64,000 nucleotides of DNA, from contig JADJBL010000001.1 of NCBI GenBank assembly GCA_016703765.1, positions 124,001-188,000 on the forward strand, written 5' to 3'. The notes below the pieces were generated by a model that was not told where the DNA came from, made no database searches, and worked only from the letters and a program-made list of their open reading frames with translations. Numbering within the stretch: the stretch's first letter is position 1; each line of letters begins with the position of its first letter. This DNA comes from Saprospirales bacterium. GTDB lineage: Bacteria; Bacteroidota; Bacteroidia; Chitinophagales; Saprospiraceae. The translations under genes were made by a program, and so were the position numbers. Positions 1-8,883 of this stretch are shown piece by piece.

Positions 1-29
1 AAAAGTTGTTTAATTAATTTTGTTAAAAC

Positions 30-2123
30 TTAATTGGCCAGGATATCGTGCATGATTTGCAGGGTCTCCCGGAGGTGGATATCCTGGCGAATCGTTTTGA
101 CCCAGTCTTCATTGCGGGCCTTTCTTCCTTCCTCGGCTTCTATGTATGCGATATCGGATCTCAGGTTTTCCACCCCAAAAACGACATCCTGTTCGAACAG
201 CTTTTTATACGATTCATTCTGTTCGTGCATTTTTTCCTGCAGGGCGCGGAATTGCTCCAGATTCAGTGTGTATTCCGAATTGTCGCGCTGCGTTTTGAGG
301 CGCTTGGCGTTTTCCAGGATCTCCTTGAAAATCGGATCTTCCTTGACGCGCTGGGCGCTTTTCGCCTTGATCTGGTCGAGCTTTTGAACCTTGTAGACGT
401 TTTGCTCGTGGGGCACGGAAGCTATTTCCGTCCATTCCATCGGAAAGTCATTGTCCTTTTCGCCCACTTCGAGGTAGTAAAAATCGTCGGGCAACACGAT
501 ATCGGGAATGACGCCGCGGAGCTGGGTGGAGCCTCCATCGATGCGATAGAATTTCTGGATGGTCAGTTTGACCGAGCCCAGGGGCTTGATCTCGCTAAAT
601 CCGGCCACCGAGCGGTCGAGGTCGATAAAGCGCTGGACGGTGCCTTTGCCAAAGGTGGAGGGACTGCCTACCACGATGCCGCGGTTGTAATCCTGGAGCG
701 CAGCCGCGATGATCTCCGATGCGGAGGCGCTGAAAGTATTGACCATGACGACCACCGGGCCGTTCCAGGTCACGCCCGGATCGATGTCCTGCATGACGTC
801 GGGGGTGCGGCCGCGGGATTTCACCTGAACGATGGGCCCGCTTTCGACGAACAGACCGGTCATGGTGACTACATCGCGGAGCGATCCGCCGGGGTTGTCG
901 CGCAGGTCGAGCAGGATGCCTTTCACGTTTTCGGCTTTGAGTTTTTCAAGCTCTTTTCTCACATCTTCTGCGCAGCTACGGCCGTTTTCATCGGAAAAAT
1001 CGTCGTAGAAGCGGGGCAGGAAGATATAGCCGACCTTCTCTTTGGAGGAGGTGTGCAGGATGAGGGATCTGGCAAAGCCGTCCTCGAGGATGACGATATC
1101 GCGGATGATGCTGAGTTCGCCGATGCTGCCGTCCACTTTTTTGACGGTCAGGCGCACTTCGGTACCTTTTTTGCCGCGGATCAGGGAAACGACGTCATCC
1201 AGGTCCATGCCGGTCACGTCGACCGGTTCTTCATCGCCCTGGGCTACTTTGAGGATCTTGTCGTTATCCTTCAGTTCGCCCTGTTTCCATGCCGGGCCTC
1301 CCACTACGACGTTGGACACCTTGGTGAATCCGCCGTCGCTTTGGAGGCGGGCGCCGATGCCTTCGAGCTTGCCGGAGAGGTTGATGTCGAAATTTTGTTT
1401 TTCAATCGGTTCGAAATAGCCCGTATGGGGGTCGAACACATTGGTCACGGCGTTGAGGTAGGTGCTCAGGTGGTCGTCGCGATCGCGTTTGGCCAGACGC
1501 CCGTACCAATCCGTATAGACCTTGAGCACTTCTTCCCGGCTTTTCTTTTCGAGTTCTTCAAAGCTCAGGCCTTTGAGTTCTTCATCCTCCCCTTTTGCCT
1601 GGCTCTCGAGTTTTTCCTCTACGCGAGTAAGGGTTTCGTATTTGAGCATCAGGCGCCAGTCTTCGCGAAGTTGGGCTTCATCTGCCGGGAAAGGACGCTT
1701 GGAGCCGTCGAGTTCGTAGGTTTCATCCTGGGTAAAATCGAAGGGCTCTTGCAGAATTTCCTTGAAAAAAGTCTCACTCTTGGCGATCCCTTGCTGAACC
1801 AGGGAGAGGGAGAGATCGAAAAAGTCGTAATTTCCGGTGCCTGCCTCGTCGTCCAGTTGGTTTTCATACGTCGAGAGGATGGCCAGGTCTTTCTGGGTCA
1901 GCCAGCGGCGGCCCGGATCGAGGCGGTCGAGATATAGGTCGTACAGGGTTTTTGAAAAAGAGTCGTCTACTGCTTTGGGCGAAAAATGGTAACGATCTAC
2001 TCCATCGAGGATGGAATGAATCAATACGGCCTCTTTTTCGGCGTTATCTACGGGCCGGTAAAACGCGGCAACGAGCAGACAGGCAAAGAGCAGAGAAAAG
2101 AAGATGGGACCTCTGAATTTCAT
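30..2123 (-). CDS. prc: tail-specific (C-terminal processing) protease Prc/CtpA
   Basis: A 697-residue periplasmic serine protease of family S41A that degrades or trims proteins from their C-termini. The N-terminus (about residues 1-22) is a signal peptide or anchor. A PDZ domain follows at roughly 245-335 (GKLEGIGARL at its start), then the protease core. The catalytic Ser-Lys dyad is visible: Ser467 inside FSASASEI and Lys493 inside TFGKGTVQ, the same arrangement as E. coli Tsp (Ser430/Lys455). The DLRDNPGGSL motif near 407 is also typical. The C-terminal 140 residues are the charged helical tail of the long Prc subfamily. The length matches that subfamily. It stands alone and its 3' end lies at the left edge of the window. 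The start is the ATG before a clear hydrophobic segment. Confidence 0.95.
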   Translation of the reverse strand: MKFRGPIFFSLLFACLLVAAFYRPVDNAEKEAVLIHSILDGVDRYHFSPKAVDDSFSKTLYDLYLDRLDPGRRWLTQKDLAILSTYENQLDDEAGTGNYDFFDLSLSLVQQGIAKSETFFKEILQEPFDFTQDETYELDGSKRPFPADEAQLREDWRLMLKYETLTRVEEKLESQAKGEDEELKGLSFEELEKKSREEVLKVYTDWYGRLAKRDRDDHLSTYLNAVTNVFDPHTGYFEPIEKQNFDINLSGKLEGIGARLQSDGGFTKVSNVVVGGPAWKQGELKDNDKILKVAQGDEEPVDVTGMDLDDVVSLIRGKKGTEVRLTVKKVDGSIGELSIIRDIVILEDGFARSLILHTSSKEKVGYIFLPRFYDDFSDENGRSCAEDVRKELEKLKAENVKGILLDLRDNPGGSLRDVVTMTGLFVESGPIVQVKSRGRTPDVMQDIDPGVTWNGPVVVMVNTFSASASEIIAAALQDYNRGIVVGSPSTFGKGTVQRFIDLDRSVAGFSEIKPLGSVKLTIQKFYRIDGGSTQLRGVIPDIVLPDDFYYLEVGEKDNDFPMEWTEIASVPHEQNVYKVQKLDQIKAKSAQRVKEDPIFKEILENAKRLKTQRDNSEYTLNLEQFRALQEKMHEQNESYKKLFEQDVVFGVENLRSDIAYIEAEEGRKARNEDWVKTIRQDIHLRETLQIMHDILAN

Positions 2124-2330
2124 AATTGACAGTAATTTAAGCTCCGTTCATTTGAAGGGCCAATTTACAACGCTATTGCAAATTGGTAAGGTATGTGATG
2201 AAAGATTGGATTTTTAATCGGGGTAATGGTAAACAAGAAATAAATATACCGATTTTTAAAAAAAAGGTTGCCTGGGAATAGGTCAATGACAAACCTTTAA
2301 CGAATTTTAACATTAAGAAAAACGCAATTT

Positions 2331-2768
2331 ATGAAAAACTACGCACTTTTTGGGGCTTTTGTAATGGCCCTGTTTCTATCCGCAAGCGCGCTCCATGCTC
2401 AATCCTCGCCGGTCGGCATCTGGCAAACCATCGACGATGAAAGCGGAGAGCCAAAATCGCAGGTGGAGATCTACCAGAAAAACGACTTGATCTACGGAAA
2501 GGTTGTAAAGCTTTTGCCCGCCGCCACCTCCGACAAGTGCAACAATTGCCCGGGCGACAAAAAGGACCAGCCCCTCATCGGGATGGACATTTTGTGGGAG
2601 CTGCGCCCTTACGGCGATTACTGGAGCTATGGACGGATCGTCGACCCCAAGGATGGCGACGTCTATAAGTGTTCCATCTGGCTCGACGGCACGGATAAAC
2701 TCAAGGTTAGAGGCTATCTGGGCTTGTCGATGATCGGCAGAACGCAGATCTGGCATCGGGTCAAGTAA
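2331..2768 (+). CDS. DUF2147 domain secreted protein
   Basis: A 145-residue exported protein. Residues 1-23 form a signal peptide ending ALHAQ. The rest matches the DUF2147 pattern: PVGIWQTIDDESGEPKSQVE at the start, a short CNNCPG segment (two close cysteines near residues 70-73), DQPLIGMDIL, and a C-terminal stretch ending IGRTQIWHRV. The family is a small beta-barrel-like periplasmic protein without a settled function. It is divergent from prc, with a 207-bp AT-rich spacer that must hold both promoters. Identity is from recognised motifs only. Confidence 0.85.
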   Translation: MKNYALFGAFVMALFLSASALHAQSSPVGIWQTIDDESGEPKSQVEIYQKNDLIYGKVVKLLPAATSDKCNNCPGDKKDQPLIGMDILWELRPYGDYWSYGRIVDPKDGDVYKCSIWLDGTDKLKVRGYLGLSMIGRTQIWHRVK

Positions 2769-2881
2769 AGGCAAAACCGGGGTCAAACGGGCAGGTGAAA
2801 AAAATTTCCGGCCGGACAATAATTGCCCGGCAGTGAAAGTTTTACTGGTGTTCCTTAAGTTAAATAACTAATAAAGTTAGC

Positions 2882-3118
2882 ATGAAGCAAACCTTTACAC
2901 CGGACCAATTGATCCAATTCCTGTACAAGGAGACCAGCCTTACCGAGTCGCTGGCCATTGCGGAAGAACTCGAACGAGATTTGTTGCTGCTGGAGGAATA
3001 CGAAGAACTGCTGGAAGCTTATCACGAGCTCCCTCCCGTTCAGTTCAGCCCCTCCCCCCAATCCATCTCCCGCATCATGATGTACAGCGAACAAGCTGCT
3101 ATTCAGGCCGAGCCCTGA
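2882..3118 (+). CDS. small conserved hypothetical protein, 78 aa
   Basis: A short acidic, helical protein with no signal peptide or membrane segment. The N-terminal half (FTPDQLIQFLYKETSLTES) followed by a leucine/glutamate-rich helix and a C-terminal SISRIMMYS segment resembles small cytosoplasmic proteins commonly seen in Bacteroidota, but I cannot assign a function. The gene has a good ATG start, sits 113 bp after the DUF2147 gene and is followed at once by an intrinsic terminator, which supports it being a real transcription unit end. Confidence 0.6.
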   Translation: MKQTFTPDQLIQFLYKETSLTESLAIAEELERDLLLLEEYEELLEAYHELPPVQFSPSPQSISRIMMYSEQAAIQAEP

Positions 3119-3138
3119 AAAACAATCGCGTAACTTGC

Positions 3139-3180
3139 AAGCCCTTTCAAGGAGATCCCCTGGAAGGGCTTCTTTCTTTT
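3139..3180 (+). terminator. intrinsic terminator after the 78-aa gene
   Basis: Stem arms AAGCCCTT (3139-3146) and AAGGGCTT (3164-3171), extended by partial pairing inward, followed by CTTTCTTTT. It starts 21 bp after the stop codon of the preceding gene. Confidence 0.75.
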
Positions 3181-3209
3181 AAGAAGCCTTGCTCCTTTAA
3201 GAAAATTTT

Positions 3210-3278
3210 CAGAAGGGGGTGGCCTGCGGCCACCCCCTTCTGAATTGAATACCTGCCGCCTCGGCGGCAGGTATTCAA
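3210..3278. repeat. two adjacent strong palindromes upstream of recA
   Basis: First hairpin: 15-bp perfect arms at 3210-3224 and 3228-3242 with a 3-nt loop. Second hairpin: 16-bp perfect arms at 3245-3260 and 3263-3278 with a 2-nt loop. They are GC-rich and lie 2 bp apart. An A-rich tract (3279-3360) follows and leads to recA. Neither has a T-run on the plus strand, so they are not ordinary terminators for the upstream gene. They could be a cruciform, an RNA-stabilising element or a remnant of a mobile repeat. Confidence 0.7.
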
Positions 3279-3394
3279 AAAAAAATTTCTTTTTAAACAA
3301 AAAATTTTATTGAAAAACTTTTTTTTAAACAAAAAATGTTAACTTTATCCCCACAAAAAACCGGGTGCATAAAAGCGCCCTAAAACTGGAACAT

Positions 3395-4459
3395 ATGTCA
3401 CAAGAGAAGGACTCCAAAATGAAAGCCCTGTTGATGACCGTCGACCGGCTTGACAAAACCTATGGCAAAGGAACCGTGATGCGCCTGGGCGATCAAAAAG
3501 TGGTAGACGTGGAAATCATACCATCCGGATCCCTGAGCCTCGACCTGGCGCTGGGCGTCAATGGCTACGCCAAAGGGCGGATCATCGAGATCTACGGACC
3601 GGAATCGTCCGGTAAAACCACCCTGGCCATCCACGCGATCGCCGAATGCCAAAAGAAAGGCGGGCTGGCCGCCTTCATCGACGCTGAACACGCCTTCGAC
3701 CGAAGCTATGCCCAGGCGCTGGGCGTCGATACCGAAAACCTCTTTATTTCCCAACCCGACAACGGAGAGCAAGCCCTCGAAATCGCCGAAAACCTCATCC
3801 GCTCCGGCGCTATCGACATCATCGTCATCGACTCCGTCGCCGCACTGGTGCCCAGAAGCGAGATCGAAGGAGAAATGGGCGATTCCAAAATGGGCCTTCA
3901 GGCGCGACTTATGTCCCAGGCCATGCGAAAACTCACCGGGACCATCGGACGGACCGGCTGCTGCTGCGTCTTCATCAACCAGCTACGGGAGAAGATCGGC
4001 GTTATGTTCGGCAACCCGGAGACGACCACGGGCGGTAACGCCCTGAAGTTTTACGCCTCCATGCGCCTCGATATCCGCCGCACCGGCGCGGCGCTCAAAG
4101 ACAAGGAGGGCAACGTCACCGGCAACCACGTCAAGGTAAAGGTGGTCAAGAATAAACTGGCCCCCCCCTTCCGCGTCGCCGAATTCGACATCATGTACGG
4201 CGAAGGCATCTCCAAAAACGGAGAGATCGTCGACCTCGGCGTCGACCACGATATCATCCAGAAAAGCGGCGCCTGGTACAGCTATAGCGGCGCCAAAATC
4301 GCCCAGGGACGCGACTCCGCCAAACAATTCCTCGACGATAACCCCGAAGTCGCCCTGGAAATCGAACTCAAGATCAAGGAGAAAATAATCAGCGGCGGCG
4401 CCGTCAAACGTGTCGCCACCGCAGATGCCGATGAACCGTCCGAGGTTGGACAGGACTAG
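3395..4459 (+). CDS. recA: recombinase RecA
   Basis: A 354-residue DNA-dependent ATPase for homologous recombination and LexA-type co-protease activity. The Walker A motif GPESSGKT is at residues 68-75, the Walker B region reads [20 protein letters not shown], and the L2/DNA-binding region includes [18 protein letters not shown]. All core motifs are intact and the length is normal. A GTG 30 bp upstream (3365) would extend the frame, but the ATG at 3395 gives the usual N-terminus ([20 protein letters not shown]). A TAACTTTA sequence at 3340-3347 is one base off the TAnnTTTG -7 consensus and could be the promoter. No LexA box was recognised. Confidence 0.97.
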   Translation: MSQEKDSKMKALLMTVDRLDKTYGKGTVMRLGDQKVVDVEIIPSGSLSLDLALGVNGYAKGRIIEIYGPESSGKTTLAIHAIAECQKKGGLAAFIDAEHAFDRSYAQALGVDTENLFISQPDNGEQALEIAENLIRSGAIDIIVIDSVAALVPRSEIEGEMGDSKMGLQARLMSQAMRKLTGTIGRTGCCCVFINQLREKIGVMFGNPETTTGGNALKFYASMRLDIRRTGAALKDKEGNVTGNHVKVKVVKNKLAPPFRVAEFDIMYGEGISKNGEIVDLGVDHDIIQKSGAWYSYSGAKIAQGRDSAKQFLDDNPEVALEIELKIKEKIISGGAVKRVATADADEPSEVGQD

Positions 4460-4463
4460 GATA

Positions 4464-4581
4464 AAGTTGAAAAGTTGAAAAGTTGAAAAGTTGAAAAGTT
4501 GAAAAGTTGAAAAGTTGAATAATACTTTTTGGCTTCGCCAAAAAGGCTTGTTTTGAACTTTTCAACTTTAAACTTTTCAAC
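4464..4581. repeat. octamer tandem repeat with central hairpin and inverted copy
   Basis: Six tandem copies of GTTGAAAA (about 4466-4519), a perfect 9-bp hairpin CTTTTTGGC/GCCAAAAAG (4525-4545, loop TTC), then the inverted words TTGAACTTTTCAACTTTAAACTTTTCAAC up to the stop codon of rsmG. It fills the gap between the convergent genes recA and rsmG. A nearly identical element lies at 15503-15614. It may act as a bidirectional terminator. Confidence 0.85.
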
Positions 4582-5225
4582 TATCCCTGAACGTACACCA
4601 CGTACTTCTCCTGGAAGAACTCCTCCCGAAAGAATTCCGAGATCGGAAACACCTCCGTGTACTCCCGTTTCCCCAGATCTTTTATCTCCTGTTTGATATT
4701 GCCGCCCTTTAACGCCAAGAGGCCGTTGGGCAGGGCCTGCGATTGCTTTTTGGAGATCAGGCGCCTGGACCAGGCCAGCAATTGATCCAAAGGCGATACG
4801 CCCCTCGACAGGACGAAATCGTAAGTCTCCTTCATTTCCTCCGCCCGACTGTGGAAGGCTTTTACATTTTCCAGGCCCAGGGCTTCCGCCACGGCGTTGA
4901 CCACCTGGATCTTCTTTCCCGTGCCGTCGACCAGCGTAAACAATACCTCCGGAAACAGGATAGCCAGGGGAATGCCGGGAAAGCCGCCGCCCGTGCCGAG
5001 GTCGAGGATACTCGCCCCGCTCTTGAAAGAAATTACCTTAGCTAAAGCCAGGGAGTGCAACACATGGCGCTCGTAGAGATTATCTACATCCTTCCTGGAA
5101 ATGACGTTGATATGGGCGTTCCATTCCTCGTACAAGGGCCCCAGTCGCGAAAATCGTTCCACCTGGCTGCCGTTCAGTCCGGGAAAATAGCGAAGCAATA
5201 ATTCAACAGCTGCATGTTCTTCCAT
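4581..5225 (-). CDS. rsmG: 16S rRNA (guanine-527-N7)-methyltransferase RsmG
   Basis: A SAM-dependent methyltransferase (also called GidB) that modifies G527 of 16S rRNA. The SAM-binding motif ILDLGTGGGFPGIPLAI is clear, preceded by the family signature ERHVLHSLAL and followed by DFVLSRGVSPLDQLLAW. I chose the ATG giving MEEHAAVELLLRYFPGLNG (214 aa). An in-frame start 21 bp upstream is possible but would run further into the divergent gene. The stop codon touches the end of the octamer repeat shared with recA. Divergent from the VWA gene, with a short shared promoter region. Confidence 0.93.
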   Translation of the reverse strand: MEEHAAVELLLRYFPGLNGSQVERFSRLGPLYEEWNAHINVISRKDVDNLYERHVLHSLALAKVISFKSGASILDLGTGGGFPGIPLAILFPEVLFTLVDGTGKKIQVVNAVAEALGLENVKAFHSRAEEMKETYDFVLSRGVSPLDQLLAWSRRLISKKQSQALPNGLLALKGGNIKQEIKDLGKREYTEVFPISEFFREEFFQEKYVVYVQG

Positions 5226-5318
5226 TCGATCCGAAATATGCCGCAAATTAGCGCAAGCCGGACGAAGATTTTCAGGAGGCGATCAATTATCTTTAGCGAA
5301 AGCCCAACACATTTCACA

Positions 5319-6461
5319 TTGGAAGAAGTAAGCGACAAGATCAAAAAATGGCGGCTCATCCTCGGGCAGGAATCCGACCCGGAGCGCTCCGTTTCGTTGG
5401 AAAAGGAGCAGCAGCACGTCGACTCCGCCCTGGAGGCCCTCTATCAGACCGAGCGAAAGGGCGGATTGGGCGACAGCAGCCCGAAGCTGCACCGTTGGCT
5501 CGGAGATATTCGGAAGTACTTCCCCACCCCGATGGTGCAGGTCCTTCAGCGCGACGCCATGGAACGCTTGGGCATTCAACGGATGTTGCTGGAACCGGAG
5601 CTACTGGAGTCGCTGGAACCGGATATTTCCCTGGTGAGCGCCCTGCTGGGACTCAAAAACGCCATCCCGGTCCAAACCCGCGAAACGGCGCGCATGGTGG
5701 TCCAAAAACTGGTGCGGCAACTCGAAGAACAACTCCGAACCCCTCTGGAGCAAAATGTCCGGGGCGCCCTGACCCGCTCCTCCCGAACCCGCCGGCCGAA
5801 AGGAAAGGAGATCGACTGGGACCGGACCATCCGCGCCAACCTGAAGCATTACCAGCCCGAACAAAAAAGCCTGGTCCTCGAATCCCTGATCGGCCAGGGT
5901 CGCAAAAAGCGAAGCGTGAAGGAACTCATCCTCCTGGTCGATCAAAGCGGCTCCATGATCTCCTCCATCGTGTACTCGGGCATCATCGGCTCTGTGCTGG
6001 CTTCCATCAACTCTCTGAAAACATCCTTCGTAGTATTCGACACCCAGGTGGCCGACCTCAGCGGCCTGCTGGACGACCCCCTCGAGCTTCTGTTCAGCAC
6101 CCAACTGGGTGGAGGCACGGATATCAACCAGGCCCTGGCCTATGCCCAGCAATTGGTCACCTACCCCGCCGAGACAATCCTGGTGGTGATCAGCGACCTT
6201 TACGAGGGCGGCAACGTGAGCGATACCCTGACGCGGTATCGTCAACTGGTTCACTCCGGGGTAAGGGTCCTCAATATCCTGGCCCTCAGCGACGAAGGCG
6301 CGCCCGATTACGATCGCAAGCTGGCCCGGCAATTGAGCAACATGGGGATACCCAGCTTTGCCTGCACCCCGGAAAAATTCCCCGGGCTGATGGGCGCCCT
6401 GCTGAGCGGCAGGGAGGTCGAAGCCTGGATGGAAGGAGAGGGCGTCGTACCGAAGGGCTGA
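5319..6461 (+). CDS. VWA domain protein (CoxE/YehP-like)
   Basis: About 380 residues. The N-terminal 190 residues are helical and charged (DKIKKWRLILGQE near the start). The C-terminal half is a von Willebrand A domain with a complete MIDAS start DQSGSMIS and the second motif GGGTDINQAL. Such proteins are usually partners of MoxR AAA ATPases, often with SWIM-zinc-finger proteins, but no such gene is adjacent here. The start is uncertain: the frame is open up to an ATG at 5238, which overlaps rsmG, while TTG at 5319 starts just before the conserved region and leaves a spacer. Function beyond metal-dependent protein binding is unknown. Confidence 0.8.
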   Translation: MEEVSDKIKKWRLILGQESDPERSVSLEKEQQHVDSALEALYQTERKGGLGDSSPKLHRWLGDIRKYFPTPMVQVLQRDAMERLGIQRMLLEPELLESLEPDISLVSALLGLKNAIPVQTRETARMVVQKLVRQLEEQLRTPLEQNVRGALTRSSRTRRPKGKEIDWDRTIRANLKHYQPEQKSLVLESLIGQGRKKRSVKELILLVDQSGSMISSIVYSGIIGSVLASINSLKTSFVVFDTQVADLSGLLDDPLELLFSTQLGGGTDINQALAYAQQLVTYPAETILVVISDLYEGGNVSDTLTRYRQLVHSGVRVLNILALSDEGAPDYDRKLARQLSNMGIPSFACTPEKFPGLMGALLSGREVEAWMEGEGVVPKG

Positions 6462-6462
6462 G

Positions 6463-7917
6463 CTATTGGCAACTGTTTCGGATCAATTGGCGGTAGAAGC
6501 GGATCATACGCTCGTAATTCTCCAGGCTCACCCGTTCATTTACCCCGTGCATGCCTTTCAAATCTTCCAGCGATAACAGCAAGGGCGAAAATCGGTAGAT
6601 ATGCTCGCAGACCTGCCTGTAATGCCGGGAGTCGGTATATCCCGCGCTGACCGAGGGCGCCACCACGGCGCCCGGGAATATTTCGCCGATGGTCTTTTGC
6701 AGGACCTGGAACCCAAAAGACTCCACGGAGGATGGGGCCGGAGGATCTCCCCCGTAATCGCTGTCGGCGATGGATACTTTGATGGAGGGATCGTCGATCA
6801 CTTTTTCGAGGTAGGCCTGAGTCGAGGCGATGGTTTCACCGGGCAGTATCCTGACATTGACGGTCGCCTTGACGCTCAGGGGCAACACGTTGTCCCTGAT
6901 CCCCCCTTCGATCAGGGTAGGCGCCGCGGTGGTCCGGATAATAGCATTGGCTGCGGGGTCTTCGGAGAGTTTCGAAATGAGCACCGGGGAAAACAGCCAG
7001 CGATTGGCCAGCACGATGCGATTGAGGACGCCCATTTCAGGGCCCACATAATCAAAAAATTGTCCGGTGGTCCCGCGCAGGGAGGCGGGGAAAGGGTTTT
7101 GCCGAATGCGCTCCAGGGCAAAGGCCATGGCGCCCACCGCCGTGAAAGAGGGTGGCATGGATGCGTGGCCGCCTTCCGTCCGGTCCAGTTGGAGCGTAAA
7201 GGAAACGAAGCCCTTTTCGGTCACAGCAACGGCGGCTAAAGGCGCTTCCAGGCCTTCCAGCGCATGGGAGATCGCGAAGGAGCCCTCGTCCAGGATGAAT
7301 TCGGGACGGATATCGCGGGATTCGAGCCATTGGCCTATTTGGCGGGCGCCGTTCTTCCCCTGGCTCTCCTCATCGTGCCCGAAAGCCAGGTAGAGCGTCC
7401 GCTCCGGGTAATATTCTTCGCCGATCATCCATTCGATGGCTTCCATGATGGACCAGATGCTCATTTTGTCGTCGAGTGCCCCACGTCCCCAGAGGAAGCC
7501 TTCGGCTATCGTTCCGGAAAAGGGCGGATAACGCCATGGAACCGAATCGGCGGGCACCACATCGAGGTGGCCAAGGAGCAGGACGGGGTTCAGTTTGGTC
7601 TGCTTGCCCGGCCATTTGAACAAGAGGCTTCCGCCTCCGATGCGTTCCACCTGCAATTGGCTGAATACGTTTGGAAAATGAAGTTGCAGGAGGGAATCCA
7701 ACTTACCGAATACCGAGCTGTCGGCGCCCGCGAGCGAGGGGATCTGAATGGCTGCGGAAAGGCGTTCGGAGGCGCCCATTGGCGTCGTATCCTGTGCTAT
7801 GGGTTCTACCTGCACCTGCCGGGACGAAAAAGTAATCGTCCTGCCTGCTACGATTACGACCAGGGCCAGCAAGGAGAGGAAGAAAATCCGGAAAAGCAGG
7901 CGGAAAAAAGATCTCAT
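6463..7917 (-). CDS. M20 family metallopeptidase (PM20D1/carboxypeptidase S-like)
   Basis: A 484-residue membrane-anchored zinc hydrolase. The N-terminus has one hydrophobic anchor (about residues 3-30). Metal-binding motifs of family M20 are visible: GHLDVVPAD (His and the following region), GRGALDDKMS (bridging Asp), GHDEESQGKNG (Glu-Glu), and a late GYTDSRHYR. The dimerisation domain lies between. The closest known type is the PM20D1/Gly-Xaa carboxypeptidase group. A longer frame exists upstream to 8109, but the ATG at 7917 begins the anchor and leaves room for the promoter region shared with the divergent universal stress gene. It ends 1 bp from the convergent VWA gene. Confidence 0.9.
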   Translation of the reverse strand: MRSFFRLLFRIFFLSLLALVVIVAGRTITFSSRQVQVEPIAQDTTPMGASERLSAAIQIPSLAGADSSVFGKLDSLLQLHFPNVFSQLQVERIGGGSLLFKWPGKQTKLNPVLLLGHLDVVPADSVPWRYPPFSGTIAEGFLWGRGALDDKMSIWSIMEAIEWMIGEEYYPERTLYLAFGHDEESQGKNGARQIGQWLESRDIRPEFILDEGSFAISHALEGLEAPLAAVAVTEKGFVSFTLQLDRTEGGHASMPPSFTAVGAMAFALERIRQNPFPASLRGTTGQFFDYVGPEMGVLNRIVLANRWLFSPVLISKLSEDPAANAIIRTTAAPTLIEGGIRDNVLPLSVKATVNVRILPGETIASTQAYLEKVIDDPSIKVSIADSDYGGDPPAPSSVESFGFQVLQKTIGEIFPGAVVAPSVSAGYTDSRHYRQVCEHIYRFSPLLLSLEDLKGMHGVNERVSLENYERMIRFYRQLIRNSCQ

Positions 7918-7975
7918 AAAGGAGCTATATCGGCAAATGTACAAATTTGGATTATCCCCGGCGCACCGGGCCGGT

Positions 7976-8012
7976 TGATGAAAATCATAAAGGTTGTTGA
8001 TCTTAGTCAGCG
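7976..8012. promoter_or_regulatory. paired CRP/FNR-like sites, copy 1
   Basis: Two TGA-N6-TCA sites at 7976-7987 (TTGATGAAAATCAT) and 7998-8009 (TTGATCTTAGTCAGCG). Their centres are 22 bp apart. The same arrangement occurs at 10447-10480 and 12568-12601. The proximal site is about 56 bp before the start of the universal stress gene. A TATATTG sequence at 8033-8039 may be the -7 box. Functional role is inferred. Confidence 0.7.
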
Positions 8013-8059
8013 AAGCGGGATGAAAAGAAGGATATATTGTATGTCCAAACCCATTGACC

Positions 8060-8878
8060 ATGTCAAAGAAAATCCTTTTTCCCACCGATTTCTCTCCGGA
8101 AGCAGCCAACGCCTACCTGTATGCCCATTCGCTTGCAGAGGCCCTGGATGCCCGGATCGACCTGATCAATATCTTCCATTTGCCCATTGGGGATGCCAGC
8201 AACATACCCCCGGATTATATCCAAAAAGTGCTGGACGAATCGGAAGCCGAATCCCTGGAGAAACTCAAGGAATTTGCCCGCCCGTTTTTGGGCAAACCCG
8301 CCTACGGAACCCTTCGACCGGTTTACGGCCTGTTTACGGCAATGGAGATCACGGACCTGGCAAACCAGGAAAATTACGACATGATCGTACTGGGTACTAA
8401 AGGCGAGCGCGGTGCCCTGGAGAAATTCCTTGGAAGCGTCACCAGCGAGGTCATGATGAAAGCCCCCTGTCCGGTGCTCGCCATACCTGCAGAGGCGAAA
8501 TTCAGGCCGGTAGAGCATATTGCCTACGCCACCTCGTTTGAGCCTTCGGATGAACACGCCGTGGAACAATTGATGAAACTGGCGGGTCAGCTGGCAGCCA
8601 AGGTGCATTTTGTAAACGTGAGCACGCGCGGTGAAACCCACTATATCCAGGATGTAAAAATGGAAAAGGATTATCCCTACAATTTCAGCGATTTCAGCGT
8701 GGTGTATCACGCCTCCGTTCGGGAGGGACTGGAGGAATATCTCCAGCAAAGGTCGATGGACTGGCTGGCGCTCTTCATCCCGCAACGGCGTTTATGGGAA
8801 CGTCTTTTCCATACGAGTTTTACCAAGAGGATGGTTTTTCACACCAGGGTACCTCTGTTGGTCTTCCATGGAAAATAG
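8060..8878 (+). CDS. universal stress protein, two Usp domains
   Basis: A 272-residue cytosolic protein with tandem Usp domains. The first starts KKILFPTDFSPEAANAYLYA and carries the ATP-binding-type motif VLGTKGERG followed by LGSVTSEVMMKAPCPVLAIP. The second (from about residue 150) is degenerate and ends with FTKRMVFHTRVPLLVFHG. Such two-domain forms are common in Bacteroidota. The start is the ATG at 8060; a TTG two codons earlier is less likely. It lies downstream of paired CRP/FNR-like sites and converges with the CBS gene array, with 5 bp between the stop codons. A role in energy or oxygen stress is inferred from context. Confidence 0.92.
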   Translation: MSKKILFPTDFSPEAANAYLYAHSLAEALDARIDLINIFHLPIGDASNIPPDYIQKVLDESEAESLEKLKEFARPFLGKPAYGTLRPVYGLFTAMEITDLANQENYDMIVLGTKGERGALEKFLGSVTSEVMMKAPCPVLAIPAEAKFRPVEHIAYATSFEPSDEHAVEQLMKLAGQLAAKVHFVNVSTRGETHYIQDVKMEKDYPYNFSDFSVVYHASVREGLEEYLQQRSMDWLALFIPQRRLWERLFHTSFTKRMVFHTRVPLLVFHGK

Positions 8879-8883
8879 AGATG

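Noticed and set aside
48..1937. Long plus-strand frame (629 codons) opposite prc
   Set aside because: It is the mirror of a clear protease gene and encodes no recognisable domain; high GC third positions keep the opposite frame open.
3103..3332. Short minus-strand frames over the hairpins before recA
   Set aside because: Translation of palindromes and poly-A; lysine/phenylalanine-rich and without similarity.
4464..4519. CRISPR array at the GTTGAAAA tandem repeat
   Set aside because: The unit is 8 bp, directly tandem without spacers, and no cas gene is near.
7918..8109. N-terminal extension of the M20 peptidase
   Set aside because: It would place the signal anchor inside the protein and would overlap the paired regulatory sites and the divergent usp gene.
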